The position numbers were made by a program, and so were the translations under genes. The notes under the pieces were generated by a model. That model was not told where the DNA came from and did no database searches. It saw only the letters and a program-made list of their open reading frames with translations. Of a DNA stretch of 19,686 nucleotides, positions 1 to 6,849 are shown one piece after another. Source of the DNA: Anthropogastromicrobium chipingensis_A. Lineage in GTDB: Bacteria > Bacillota > Clostridia > Lachnospirales > Lachnospiraceae. Location: the NCBI GenBank assembly GCA_963605535.1, contig CAVCXB010000053.1, positions 1 to 19,686 on the forward strand, in the 5' to 3' direction. The number at the start of each line of letters is the position of its first letter. The first letter of the stretch is position 1.

Positions 1-259
1 TGGCAGAGTACCACGTCCATAGGAGCGATGCACCGCATGGGCGTGGAGACTTCATCGAAATAGGGAGCTTTCACAGCTGTGGCAGTATTTTCCAATACAG
101 AGAATCCCCGAAATCTTATACGATGGAAGAATGGTATCGGTCGGTAATAAGATGGTTGAGGCAATTCCTTTGAGTTTAGCAATTTATCTTACGTTAAGTG
201 GGCTTGCACTAGTACTTTGTGCTGCTATTGCTTTCATGAGAAAATGCGATCGAAAATAA
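1..259 (+). pseudogene. 3' remnant of an unidentified gene, frame unclear, possibly frameshifted
   Basis: No single frame gives a convincing gene. Frame 3 is open from the left edge to a TGA at 171-173 (56 residues, no recognised motif). Frame 2 is open from 23 to the TAA at 257-259 and ends in a convincing hydrophobic segment (about residues LAIYLTLSGLALVLCAAIAF) followed by a basic tail. Frame 1 holds a stretch reading VAVFSNTENPRNLI near 77-118. Read together, with switches from frame 3 to 1 to 2, the pieces resemble the C-terminal end of a small DUF3592-like membrane protein (a V-Y/F-x-NPENP-like strand followed by a transmembrane helix). That is inference from pattern only. Alternatives are a genuine 35-residue membrane peptide at 152-259, which lacks a ribosome-binding site, or the end of an unrelated gene in frame 3. 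Confidence 0.3.
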
Positions 260-302
260 TATATAATAGTAAATATTCGTATTGTTAGTTTGAAAAATGT
301 CG

Positions 303-331
303 TTGACAACACCGCGTTTATGAAGTAAAAT
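303..331 (+). promoter_or_regulatory. sigma-A-type promoter for the ftsL-like gene
   Basis: TTGACA (303-308), 17-base spacer, TAAAAT (326-331). Near-consensus spacing and boxes put the transcription start near 338, about 105 bases before the chosen ATG at 444. The rest of 260-443 shows no other gene. Confidence 0.8.
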
Positions 332-443
332 GCTTTATGTATAAGATGGAATAATTTTGTGATCATGGCGTGTAGTGCGGCTTACAGAGCAGCAGCGAAA
401 GGCTGTGAGAGCGAAGAAACATATAGGAAGAGATGAGGACGCC

Positions 444-980
444 ATGGAGCCAAAAGACAATATAATCCGGCCAAGTTTTCATAGACAATTTGATACACAC
501 GTATCCGGTGATAATACCGTGCGTAAGGCAGTTCCTGATCTGGACCGCTACCAGCGGGAACAGCTTGAGCGCCAGCAGGAGCGTCAGAGACGCTGGGAAA
601 AGCAGATTCATAAACGCGCAGTAGAGAAAGAGTTTGAGGAACGCAGAAGACGAGCAAATGCACTGACATTCACAGAGGCAGCTGTGGTTGGTGTTTTATG
701 TGCTGTGTTTTTATTTGCGTGCATTTTTTATGTAGATCAGCAGGCAAAGTTAAATGCCAGCCAGAAGCAGCTTGCATCCTTGCAGAAGACATATGTATCA
801 CTTGTTGAGGATAACAATGCACGAAGCAGCGCCATTGAGGGATCAATCGATTACCAGCGTATTTATGACTATGCGACACAGGAGCTGGGCATGATGTATC
901 CAGAAAAGGGACAGACTGTTACTTATAAGAGAAATCCAGGCAGCTATGTAAAGCAGGCAGAGGATATTCCAACTAACTAA
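444..980 (+). CDS. FtsL/DivIC-like cell-division membrane protein
   Basis: Bitopic membrane protein of 178 residues from ATG 444. A charged, coiled-coil-prone cytoplasmic region (about 35-75, rich in RQE) is followed by one transmembrane helix (about 79-97), an extracytoplasmic coiled coil (98-130) and a C-terminal segment with the LGMMYPEKGQ motif at about 148-157. The motif matches the ending of FtsL-like proteins. The N-terminal piece SGDNTVRK resembles the DGNTVRK motif of clostridial FtsL-like proteins. FtsL proteins join the FtsB/DivIC-FtsQ complex that activates septal peptidoglycan synthesis. The frame is open back to GTG 375, but that start has no Shine-Dalgarno sequence, whereas GATGAGG lies 5 bases before ATG 444. 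The gene sits alone, away from mraW, pbp and the rest of the usual division cluster, so it may be a second or relocated copy. Family assignment is fairly sure, FtsL versus DivIC is not. Confidence 0.65.
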   Translation: MEPKDNIIRPSFHRQFDTHVSGDNTVRKAVPDLDRYQREQLERQQERQRRWEKQIHKRAVEKEFEERRRRANALTFTEAAVVGVLCAVFLFACIFYVDQQAKLNASQKQLASLQKTYVSLVEDNNARSSAIEGSIDYQRIYDYATQELGMMYPEKGQTVTYKRNPGSYVKQAEDIPTN

Positions 981-1032
981 AATTAATAATAAAGATAATT
1001 ATTCATGCTTTGATTAGCATATTTAAGAAAAA

Positions 1033-1077
1033 CCTCCATAAATATGAGATAGACATCATATTTATGGAGGCTTTTTT
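1033..1077 (+). terminator. intrinsic terminator overlapping the next gene's ribosome-binding site
   Basis: A perfect 15-bp stem (5' arm 1033-1047, 3' arm 1056-1070, 8-base loop) is followed by C and six T residues (1072-1077). The 3' arm ends in GGAGG (1066-1070), and the next ATG starts at 1078, directly after the T tract. The same bases therefore form the terminator arm and the Shine-Dalgarno site of the lipoprotein gene. Confidence 0.85.
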
Positions 1078-1512
1078 ATGCCCGCTGTCAGCAAGAAGAG
1101 AATCACGAGCAAATATGTATTCCTTTGTATCCTTTGTCTGTGCTTTTGCATAATACTGTGCGTAGCCACGGGCTGCACATCCAAAAAGGAAGAGCGCTTG
1201 CAGGACATTGACTTTACCGTGATCGATGATGCTGAAATTCCAGATGAATTAAAGACAATCATTGACCAGAAAAAAACAGGAGAGTTCAAGCTGACCTATG
1301 CCGATCAGGATGAACTCTACATAGTAGTTGGTTACGGAAAACAATTGACTGGTGGATACAGCATTCAGTTTCCGGATGTATATTTAACCAAAGATAATAT
1401 CGTGGTCACAAGTGTGCTGCTTGGCCCTGAAGGGGAGGAACCTGCGAATATCAGCTATCCATACGCAGTCATTAAAATCCAATACCGGTCAGAGCCAGTG
1501 CTATTTCAATAA
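1078..1512 (+). CDS. PrcB-domain lipoprotein
   Basis: Predicted exported lipoprotein of 144 residues. The N-terminus is basic (KKR at 6-8) and is followed by an unusually cysteine-rich hydrophobic stretch (13-29). It ends in a lipobox-like ATGC with the candidate lipidated Cys at position 33. The C-terminal half (about 60-140; LYIVVGYGKQLTGGYSIQF, then a YPYAVIKI strand) matches the pattern of the PrcB C-terminal domain, named after a protease-complex subunit of treponemes and common in clostridial lipoproteins of unknown role. The signal peptide and domain are seen in the sequence; a link to a protease is not. Its start codon lies immediately after the upstream terminator, with GGAGG 7 bases before ATG. 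The stop codon is 1 base from the stop of the convergent gene. Confidence 0.7.
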   Translation: MPAVSKKRITSKYVFLCILCLCFCIILCVATGCTSKKEERLQDIDFTVIDDAEIPDELKTIIDQKKTGEFKLTYADQDELYIVVGYGKQLTGGYSIQFPDVYLTKDNIVVTSVLLGPEGEEPANISYPYAVIKIQYRSEPVLFQ

Positions 1513-1513
1513 A

Positions 1514-1945
1514 TTACTTCTCTGACTCATAGTCCTTCATCAAATTCGTCAAGTAATTCTTAATTTCAATGAATCTTGGAATATAAATAAAGAAGTAACC
1601 GACACTCATTCCGGCGAGGAAGATACACAACCAGTAGGTCCAGTGTGCAATTTCAGTCAGCGTGACACCGATTAGACCAACCACCCATACGACAATCATG
1701 CCCTGCTTTAATGCCAGATATGGGCGACGGTTTGTCACCTTCTTTTTGAGATACATCATGTAAACTGCGCCCAGTGCTACGCCTGCGACTGCAAGCAGAA
1801 TTGTAAGCCACGGGGATAATAGTTCAGGGCGTCTGATCATTTTTATAATCAGGATGAGCACATAAACGGCAGTTCCTATGCCGTACATGACCCAAGGGAA
1901 AATGTTGTTGCGGAAGGGAGAATCCTTCTTCATGCTAAATTTCAT
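1514..1945 (-). CDS. four-helix membrane protein of unknown function
   Basis: Unrecognised integral membrane protein of 143 residues. Four hydrophobic segments are visible, at about 13-36, 41-66, 75-101 and 101-126, joined by short basic loops. The C-terminal tail is charged and probably cytoplasmic (LTNLMKDYESEK). The frame extends upstream to 2002, but the start at 1945 (MKFSMKK) is preferred because AAAGG lies about 7 bases before it and the longer N-terminus looks non-coding. It is transcribed towards the PrcB lipoprotein gene with a single base between the two stop codons and no terminator between them. No catalytic motif was found. It could be a small transporter accessory or stress-related protein, but nothing in the sequence decides this. 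Confidence 0.7.
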   Translation of the reverse strand: MKFSMKKDSPFRNNIFPWVMYGIGTAVYVLILIIKMIRRPELLSPWLTILLAVAGVALGAVYMMYLKKKVTNRRPYLALKQGMIVVWVVGLIGVTLTEIAHWTYWLCIFLAGMSVGYFFIYIPRFIEIKNYLTNLMKDYESEK

Positions 1946-2041
1946 AGTGCTGCCTTTCTGGCGCAGATACTTATTTCCATGTGGGAGCTGTAAGTATATC
2001 ATAGCTTTTACATTGGATACCTGCGAATAGTATTAATTAGA

Positions 2042-2070
2042 ATGATACCGTGCCTATGTATAAAAGTCAA
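2042..2070 (-). promoter_or_regulatory. promoter for the four-helix membrane protein gene
   Basis: On the minus strand TTGACT (2070-2065), 17-base spacer, TATCAT (2047-2042), giving a leader of about 90 bases before the start at 1945. It is divergent from the aldolase promoter, about 65 bases away. Confidence 0.65.
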
Positions 2071-2135
2071 TAAGGGGCACAAATAGGAAAATATTAAATT
2101 TTTATGGTGCAATTCAGGGGATACAAAAAATCCAG

Positions 2136-2164
2136 TTGAAATCTAACGGCGAAGATGCTATACT
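2136..2164 (+). promoter_or_regulatory. promoter for fructose-bisphosphate aldolase
   Basis: TTGAAA (2136-2141), 17-base spacer, TATACT (2159-2164), with TGC just before the -10 as an extended -10 element. The predicted start of transcription is about 55 bases before ATG 2227. Confidence 0.8.
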
Positions 2165-2226
2165 TACAGTAGATTGTGAAAAAATAATCACACAAGCAAC
2201 CATAAGCAATTAAAGGAGGTACTTCA

Positions 2227-3090
2227 ATGTTAGTAACAGCTGAAGAGATGCTTAAGAAAGCAAAGGCCGGCAAGTATGCAGTAGGCCAGTTCAATATCAA
2301 TAATCTGGAGTGGACCAAGGCAATCCTTGCAACCGCACAGGAGCTTCAGAGCCCGGTTATCCTTGGTGTTTCCGAGGGTGCAGGAAAGTATATGACCGGT
2401 TTCGGTACAGTAGCAGCTATGGTAAAGGCTATGATCGAGGAAATGAACATCACCGTTCCGGTTGCTCTGCATCTGGATCACGGAACCTACGAGGGATGCT
2501 ACAAGTGCATCAAGGCTGGTTTCTCCTCCATCATGTTTGACGGATCTCATCTGCCGATCGAAGAGAATATCGAGAAGACCAAGGAGCTGGTTGCTGTATG
2601 CAAGGGCATGGGAATGTCTCTTGAGGCAGAGGTTGGCTCCATCGGCGGCGAGGAAGACGGCGTTGTAGGTATGGGTGAGTGTGCAGATCCGGAAGAGTGC
2701 AAGAAGATCGCTGATCTGGGCGTAACTATGCTGGCTGCTGGTATCGGTAACATCCACGGTGTATATCCGGCTAACTGGAAGGGACTGAGCTTCGAGACTT
2801 TAGCAGCAGTAAGTGAGAAGGTTGGCGATATGCCGCTCGTTCTTCACGGTGGTACAGGTATCCCGGCTGACATGATCAAGAAGGCAATCTCTCTGGGCGT
2901 TTCCAAGATCAACGTAAACACCGAGTGCCAGTTATCCTTCGCAGCAGCTACTCGTGAGTATATCGAGGCTGGTAAGGATCAGAAGGGTAAGGGCTTTGAC
3001 CCAAGAAAGCTGTTAGCACCAGGTGCTGAGGCAATCAAGGCTACTGTTAAGGAAAAGATGGAGTTGTTCGGTTCTGTAGGCAAGGCTTGA
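2227..3090 (+). CDS. fba: class II fructose-1,6-bisphosphate aldolase
   Basis: Cleaves fructose-1,6-bisphosphate to dihydroxyacetone phosphate and glyceraldehyde-3-phosphate in glycolysis, and runs in reverse in gluconeogenesis. The length (287 residues) is normal for the zinc-dependent class IIB enzyme. Visible landmarks are LHLDHG at 81-86 (catalytic Asp84, zinc ligand His85), the EAEVG and GGEEDGV segment at 133-146, GNIHGVYP at 174-181 (zinc ligand His177), VLHGGTG at 205-211 (zinc ligand His207) and KINVNTE at 227-233 in the phosphate-binding region. AAAGGAGGT lies 6 bases before ATG 2227. It is a single-gene unit with its own promoter. Codon use is strongly biased to a few codons, as expected for a highly expressed glycolytic gene. 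No clear intrinsic terminator follows directly. Confidence 0.96.
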   Translation: MLVTAEEMLKKAKAGKYAVGQFNINNLEWTKAILATAQELQSPVILGVSEGAGKYMTGFGTVAAMVKAMIEEMNITVPVALHLDHGTYEGCYKCIKAGFSSIMFDGSHLPIEENIEKTKELVAVCKGMGMSLEAEVGSIGGEEDGVVGMGECADPEECKKIADLGVTMLAAGIGNIHGVYPANWKGLSFETLAAVSEKVGDMPLVLHGGTGIPADMIKKAISLGVSKINVNTECQLSFAAATREYIEAGKDQKGKGFDPRKLLAPGAEAIKATVKEKMELFGSVGKA

Positions 3091-3274
3091 ATCAATTAAT
3101 AGCAAATTAAGATTTGAGAGTGCGGTTCTGGGCAGAGAGACAATTAGACACATGAGCCAATTGTCATATGCTTAACGAAACATGTGGCGAAATAGACAGA
3201 GTGTCAAATATTTCTCGGGTTTGCCGTGAAAAAAGGGGATATTTCACAAAAGTGAATCAATTCCCTAAAAACAC
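3091..3274. other. intergenic region between fba and the glnN promoter with two inverted repeats
   Basis: No gene is seen. Two imperfectly explained inverted repeats are present. GACAATT (3139-3145) pairs with AATTGTC (3159-3165) across a 13-base loop without a following T tract. TTCAC (3243-3247) pairs with GTGAA (3252-3256) around AAAA and lies 19 bases upstream of the glnN -35 box, so it could be an operator. The first might slow fba transcription but is not a normal terminator. Confidence 0.35.
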
Positions 3275-3303
3275 TTGCTTTTCCGATTGAAATGAGGTAT
3301 TTT
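3275..3303 (+). promoter_or_regulatory. promoter for the glutamine synthetase leader
   Basis: TTGCTT (3275-3280), 17-base spacer, TATTTT (3298-3303). Transcription would start near 3310, giving a leader of about 200 bases that contains an intrinsic terminator before the gene. Confidence 0.6.
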
Positions 3304-3309
3304 ATTGTC

Positions 3310-3388
3310 ATCGGTGATGGCGATAAGCGATCACGATCTGACCGGAACAAGGGCGTTCTTATCTTATTGATAAGGGCGCCCTTTTTTT
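3310..3388 (+). promoter_or_regulatory. terminator-containing leader (candidate attenuator) of glutamine synthetase
   Basis: The first hairpin pairs 3310-3318 with 3330-3337 (one bulged G). The second element is an intrinsic terminator: 15-bp stem (3349-3363 with 3369-3383, two G-T wobbles), loop TTATT, seven T residues at 3382-3388. An alternative hairpin GGAAC (3344-3348), loop AAGGGC, GTTCT (3355-3359) would use the ascending terminator arm and so exclude the terminator. GATAAG at 3322-3327 could also pair with CTTATC at 3358-3363. The terminator lies about 40 bases after the promoter and 125 bases before the glnN start, the layout of an antitermination-controlled gene. The next 120 bases add a GTAA-loop hairpin (3395-3410). 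Confidence 0.6.
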
Positions 3389-3512
3389 AACTTTATCACT
3401 GTAAAGTGATTGGTAAGGAAAACTTCGGTTAGGCGGCTCTGCGGCAATGACAGAACAAAGAAAAGACAGCAGACAGAGCTGCATATCAGTATAGAATGAG
3501 AGGGTTGAAAAC

Positions 3513-5618
3513 ATGAGCGGCAGAATTACAGAGTTATTTAACAACAATGTTTTTACAGATGCTGAGATGAAAGCTCGCCTTCCTAAGAAGGTTTATAATG
3601 AAGTTAAGGCATGCAAGCTGGAGAAGGGATCTGCGGACATCGTTGCACAGGCAATAAGAGACTGGGCGATTGAGAAGGGTGCAACACATTTTACACACGT
3701 ATTTGAGCCATTGACCATGCTTACTGCAGAGAAGCATGACTCCTTTGTTTCTCTTCCAGATGAAGACGGTAAGGTTATGATGGATTTTACCGGAAAAGAA
3801 TTGTGTGAGTCTGAGCCAGATGGTTCATCCTTCCCGTCAGGTGGTATCCGTGATACCTCCCGTGCGAGATCTTACACTTCATGGGATATGACATCTCCAA
3901 TCTATGTAAAGGAAGATGCGATCGGAACCATTCTTTGTATTCCGGCAGCATTCTGTTCCTACACAGGTGAGGCACTTGATGCCAAGACACCGCTTCTTCG
4001 TTCCATGGACGCAGTCAGCGAGCAGGGTGTAAGACTTCTTCGTCTTCTTGGAAATACAACCTCCACAAAGGTAACAGCAGGTGTTGGACCGGAGCAGGAG
4101 TACTTCATCGTAGACAGAGACAAATATTTACAGAGAGATGACCTTGTATTTACCGGACGTACCTTATTTGGCGCACCGGCACCAAAGGGTCAGGAGCTTG
4201 ATGACCAGTACTTCGGTGTCATTCCGGAGCGTGTTGGTTCCTTCATGAAGGAGTTAAACGAAGAGCTGTGGAGATTTGGTATCACCGCAAAGACACAGCA
4301 CAACGAGGTTGCACCTGGACAGCATGAGGTAGCTCCGATCTTCTCTGTAAGCAACGTAGCAGCAGACAGTAACCTTCTTCTGATGGATACCTTAAAGAAG
4401 GTAGCGACTCGTCACGGCCTTGTATGCCTGCTTCACGAGAAGCCATTCGCAGGTGTAAACGGTTCCGGTAAGCATAACAACTGGTCTCTTTCCACGGATG
4501 ATGGAATCAACCTGTTCAAGCCGAGCAAGACACCAGAGACCGATACCCGTTTCCAGTTAATCGTCGGCTGTGTTATGAAGGCAGTTAAGAAGCATGCGCT
4601 TCTTCTTCGTACCGCTGCTTCCAACCCAGGAAACGATCATCGTCTGGGTGCAAACGAGGCACCGCCAGCAATCATCTCTATCTTCCTAGGCGATCAGGTC
4701 GGCGGCGTAATCGACCAGATCATCGAGAAAGGATATGCAGATTCTTCCATTCCAGCAGGAACACTTGATCTTGGCGTTAAGGAGTGCCCGGCTGTCGATA
4801 AGGATCCGACCGATCGTAACCGTACATCACCATTTGCCTTCACTGGAAACCGTTTCGAGTTCCGTATGGTAGCTTCTTCCTGCAACATTGCAGAGCCAAA
4901 CACTGTATTAAACGGCATGATGGCAGAGGCATTCTCTGATGCAGCAGATGCAATCGAGGCAAAGCTTAGAGAAGGTAAGCACACCGAGGATGCAGTTCGC
5001 GAGGTAACCGCAGACTTTATCCGTGAGAACAAGGACATCTACTTCAATGGAAACGGCTACACCGATGAGTGGGTAGCAGAAGCCGAAAGAAGAGGACTTC
5101 CGAATGTAAAGACATGGGTTGAGTCCATCGAGTCTGTAACCGCTCCGACCACAGTTGAGATGTATGAGAAGTTCCACATCCTGACCAAGAGAGAGCTTGA
5201 GGCTCGTGCAGAAGTATTCTATGAGACCTACAGCAAGACCTTAAACATCGAGGCTGGTACCATGATTGATATGGTAACAAAGAAGATTATTCCGGCTGTT
5301 ATTAAGTATGAGAACAATCTGGCTGCATCTGTAAATACCATCAAGTCTGCATACGCAGCAGCAAACATCTCTACTCAGGAAGGTATGCTTCATGAGATCG
5401 CAGAGCTTCTGGGCGAGACTTATCAGGCACTCAAGAAGTTAAGCGAGGTTCACACAAAGGCAGTTGCCATGGAAGGCAAGGAGCAGGCATTCTATTACAA
5501 GGATGCTGTAAAGGAAGCAATGGGTGAGCTGCGTGCACCGGTTGATAAGCTGGAAGTATTAGTAGAGCGCAAGGTATGGCCGATGCCAACCTACGGCGAT
5601 TTACTGTTCGAGATCTAA
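3513..5618 (+). CDS. glnN: type III glutamine synthetase
   Basis: ATP-dependent condensation of glutamate and ammonia to glutamine, the main route of ammonium assimilation. At 701 residues it fits the long GSIII class, not the roughly 450-residue GSI class. Landmarks are SFPSGGIRDTSRARSYTSWD at 106-125 (GSIII-specific N-terminal region), GPEQEYF at 192-198 (metal-binding glutamates), HNEVAPGQHEVAP at 263-275, NGSGKHNNWS at 316-325 (ammonium and ATP site region) and LRTAASNPGNDHRLGANEAPP in the region before 390. The C-terminal 150 residues are helical. GAGAGGG lies 8 bases before ATG 3513. It is a single-gene unit closed by a terminator at 5701. Its leader holds a terminator, suggesting nitrogen-dependent antitermination. 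Highly biased codon use suggests strong expression. Confidence 0.95.
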   Translation: MSGRITELFNNNVFTDAEMKARLPKKVYNEVKACKLEKGSADIVAQAIRDWAIEKGATHFTHVFEPLTMLTAEKHDSFVSLPDEDGKVMMDFTGKELCESEPDGSSFPSGGIRDTSRARSYTSWDMTSPIYVKEDAIGTILCIPAAFCSYTGEALDAKTPLLRSMDAVSEQGVRLLRLLGNTTSTKVTAGVGPEQEYFIVDRDKYLQRDDLVFTGRTLFGAPAPKGQELDDQYFGVIPERVGSFMKELNEELWRFGITAKTQHNEVAPGQHEVAPIFSVSNVAADSNLLLMDTLKKVATRHGLVCLLHEKPFAGVNGSGKHNNWSLSTDDGINLFKPSKTPETDTRFQLIVGCVMKAVKKHALLLRTAASNPGNDHRLGANEAPPAIISIFLGDQVGGVIDQIIEKGYADSSIPAGTLDLGVKECPAVDKDPTDRNRTSPFAFTGNRFEFRMVASSCNIAEPNTVLNGMMAEAFSDAADAIEAKLREGKHTEDAVREVTADFIRENKDIYFNGNGYTDEWVAEAERRGLPNVKTWVESIESVTAPTTVEMYEKFHILTKRELEARAEVFYETYSKTLNIEAGTMIDMVTKKIIPAVIKYENNLAASVNTIKSAYAAANISTQEGMLHEIAELLGETYQALKKLSEVHTKAVAMEGKEQAFYYKDAVKEAMGELRAPVDKLEVLVERKVWPMPTYGDLLFEI

Positions 5619-5700
5619 TAATCTCACAGGAAGACGTGCGAAGCACGGAGCAATCTGGTGTTACAAAAAGAATATAAAAAAGAACAAAAAAGAATACTTG

Positions 5701-5737
5701 GCTGTCCGGAGGTTTTTCTTCGGACAGCTATCTTTTT
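5701..5737 (+). terminator. intrinsic terminator after glutamine synthetase
   Basis: Stem GCTGTCCG (5701-5708) with CGGACAGC (5721-5728), a 12-base loop, then a T-rich tract ending in five T residues at 5733-5737. Confidence 0.8.
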
Positions 5738-5739
5738 AC

Positions 5740-5769
5740 TTGACAATCAACCGTAGATAAAGGTAGAAT
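5740..5769 (+). promoter_or_regulatory. promoter for the CaCA-like exchanger gene
   Basis: TTGACA (5740-5745), 18-base spacer, TAGAAT (5764-5769). It begins directly after the preceding terminator. Confidence 0.7.
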
Positions 5770-5813
5770 AAATGTATATGTGTAAATCTTCCGGAGGTTA
5801 GTGGAAAACAATT

Positions 5814-6773
5814 ATGGGGATAACAAATGTTTTTTTTGCAATACTTGGATATGTATTGCTGCTCATCAGTACAAAACTGGTGAATGAAGGCGGAATATCC
5901 ATCATGAGAACAAAGCCAACGTCCGATGCACAGGAGAGGAGCTTTTCGTGGTTTGCGCTCAGCCTTATGCCGTTTTTGAGTGTTGCGATTGCAGGCGGTG
6001 CGTTCGGTCTGGGAAACATGGTATTTGCAGCTGCGCTGACAGCTGGCGTGCTGCAGCTTCTTCTGATCTATGGAATGCTCGGTCTTGCCGGAAACTTTCG
6101 TTTGGCAGGCAATGCACTTCGTGATCTCGTGATCCTTTTGGTATGTGTCGTGATTTTGATCGTCTTCACAAACTATACGTGGAGCAAGGGCCATCCGGCC
6201 AGCACGCTCTCTCGCGGGGCAGGCATCTTTCTATTGGTTTTAGCCGCAGGTTTTACTGTATGGACACTTCCTTATTTTACGGGAAAGAGTCATAAGCTGC
6301 AGCGTCGCCCAGGTACGAATTTTGTGCCGGCGATTGTTTTCACGCTTGTGGGTCTGGCATTTGCAGGACTTGGCGGTGTGCTTCTTATGAATAACATAGC
6401 AGCGATTACGTACAGCTTGAAGTTGGAGCAGGGCGTACTCGGATTTGCTGTGATCGGTGTGGGACTTGTGCTTCCAGAATATGTGCGTGTGGCAAGAAAA
6501 TTTTGGATGAACACGCAGAAACCGATTTCTATGAGGGCAACGCTTGCAACAGGAAATTTGGGACTACTTTTGATGGTAGGTTTGACGGCTGTGATCTCAC
6601 CGATTACGGTTACCTTTGCAGGAGCTTATCTGCTTCTTACCTGTGTGGCAGCGATTGTTGTGTTTGGCGTATTATTTTACATAAATAATGGGATCGGAAA
6701 GATTAAGGCAATCTTGTTTCTGATTTGTTTTGCTTTGATTTTCTTAGGTCTTATGAATTTTAGCCTGCATTAA
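5814..6773 (+). CDS. degenerate CaCA-superfamily (sodium/calcium exchanger-like) membrane protein
   Basis: Integral membrane protein of 319 residues with about ten hydrophobic helices in two halves, as in YrbG-type cation/calcium exchangers. The second half keeps a recognisable alpha-repeat: GVLGFAVIGVGLVLPEY at 207-223 corresponds to the family GTSLPE helix with Pro221 and Glu222, and TGN at 246-248 corresponds to GSN. The first half aligns in layout (ALSLMPFLSVAIAGG at 48-62, GLGNMV at 65-70), but the family Glu is Phe54 and the GSN motif is missing. Ion exchange by the usual mechanism is therefore doubtful. GGAGG at 5793-5797 is 16 bases from ATG 5814, unusually far; an ATT at 5811 or a weakly translated start is possible. 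It has its own promoter. Fold assignment is moderate, substrate unknown. Confidence 0.6.
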   Translation: MGITNVFFAILGYVLLLISTKLVNEGGISIMRTKPTSDAQERSFSWFALSLMPFLSVAIAGGAFGLGNMVFAAALTAGVLQLLLIYGMLGLAGNFRLAGNALRDLVILLVCVVILIVFTNYTWSKGHPASTLSRGAGIFLLVLAAGFTVWTLPYFTGKSHKLQRRPGTNFVPAIVFTLVGLAFAGLGGVLLMNNIAAITYSLKLEQGVLGFAVIGVGLVLPEYVRVARKFWMNTQKPISMRATLATGNLGLLLMVGLTAVISPITVTFAGAYLLLTCVAAIVVFGVLFYINNGIGKIKAILFLICFALIFLGLMNFSLH

Positions 6774-6798
6774 AGCGGCATGAAGCATGAATTATAAT
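6770..6798 (+). promoter_or_regulatory. promoter for the first BlaI-like gene
   Basis: A weak -35 TTAAAG (6770-6775) overlaps the end of the exchanger gene. A 17-base spacer and a perfect TATAAT (6793-6798) follow. The -10 box lies wholly inside a 19-bp palindrome. Confidence 0.6.
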
Positions 6799-6810
6799 GA
6801 ATCATTATAA
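6792..6810. promoter_or_regulatory. candidate operator, 19-bp perfect palindrome over the -10 box
   Basis: TTATAATGA (6792-6800), central A, TCATTATAA (6802-6810): a perfect 9+1+9 palindrome that includes the TATAAT -10 box and lies 39 bases before the start of a winged-helix repressor gene. Position and symmetry suit a dimeric autorepressor. It does not match the TACA-x2-TGTA core of the known BlaI, MecI and CopY operators. Confidence 0.55.
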
Positions 6811-6849
6811 GAAAGAGCGGCAATCAAGAGAGAAAGAGAGGGAGACGTT

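Noticed and set aside
152..259. Independent 35-residue membrane peptide
   Set aside because: No Shine-Dalgarno sequence before the ATG, and the frame extends upstream as part of what looks like a broken longer gene.
2230..2757. Long minus-strand open frame inside fba
   Set aside because: It is a shadow of the strongly codon-biased aldolase gene; the translation has no recognisable protein features and no ribosome-binding site.
3139..3165. GACAATT/AATTGTC inverted repeat as the fba terminator
   Set aside because: The loop is long, the stem is AT-rich and no T tract follows.
3490..3495. TATAGA as a -10 box immediately before glnN
   Set aside because: Transcription would start about 10 bases before the ATG, leaving out the ribosome-binding site, and no -35 box is at the right distance.
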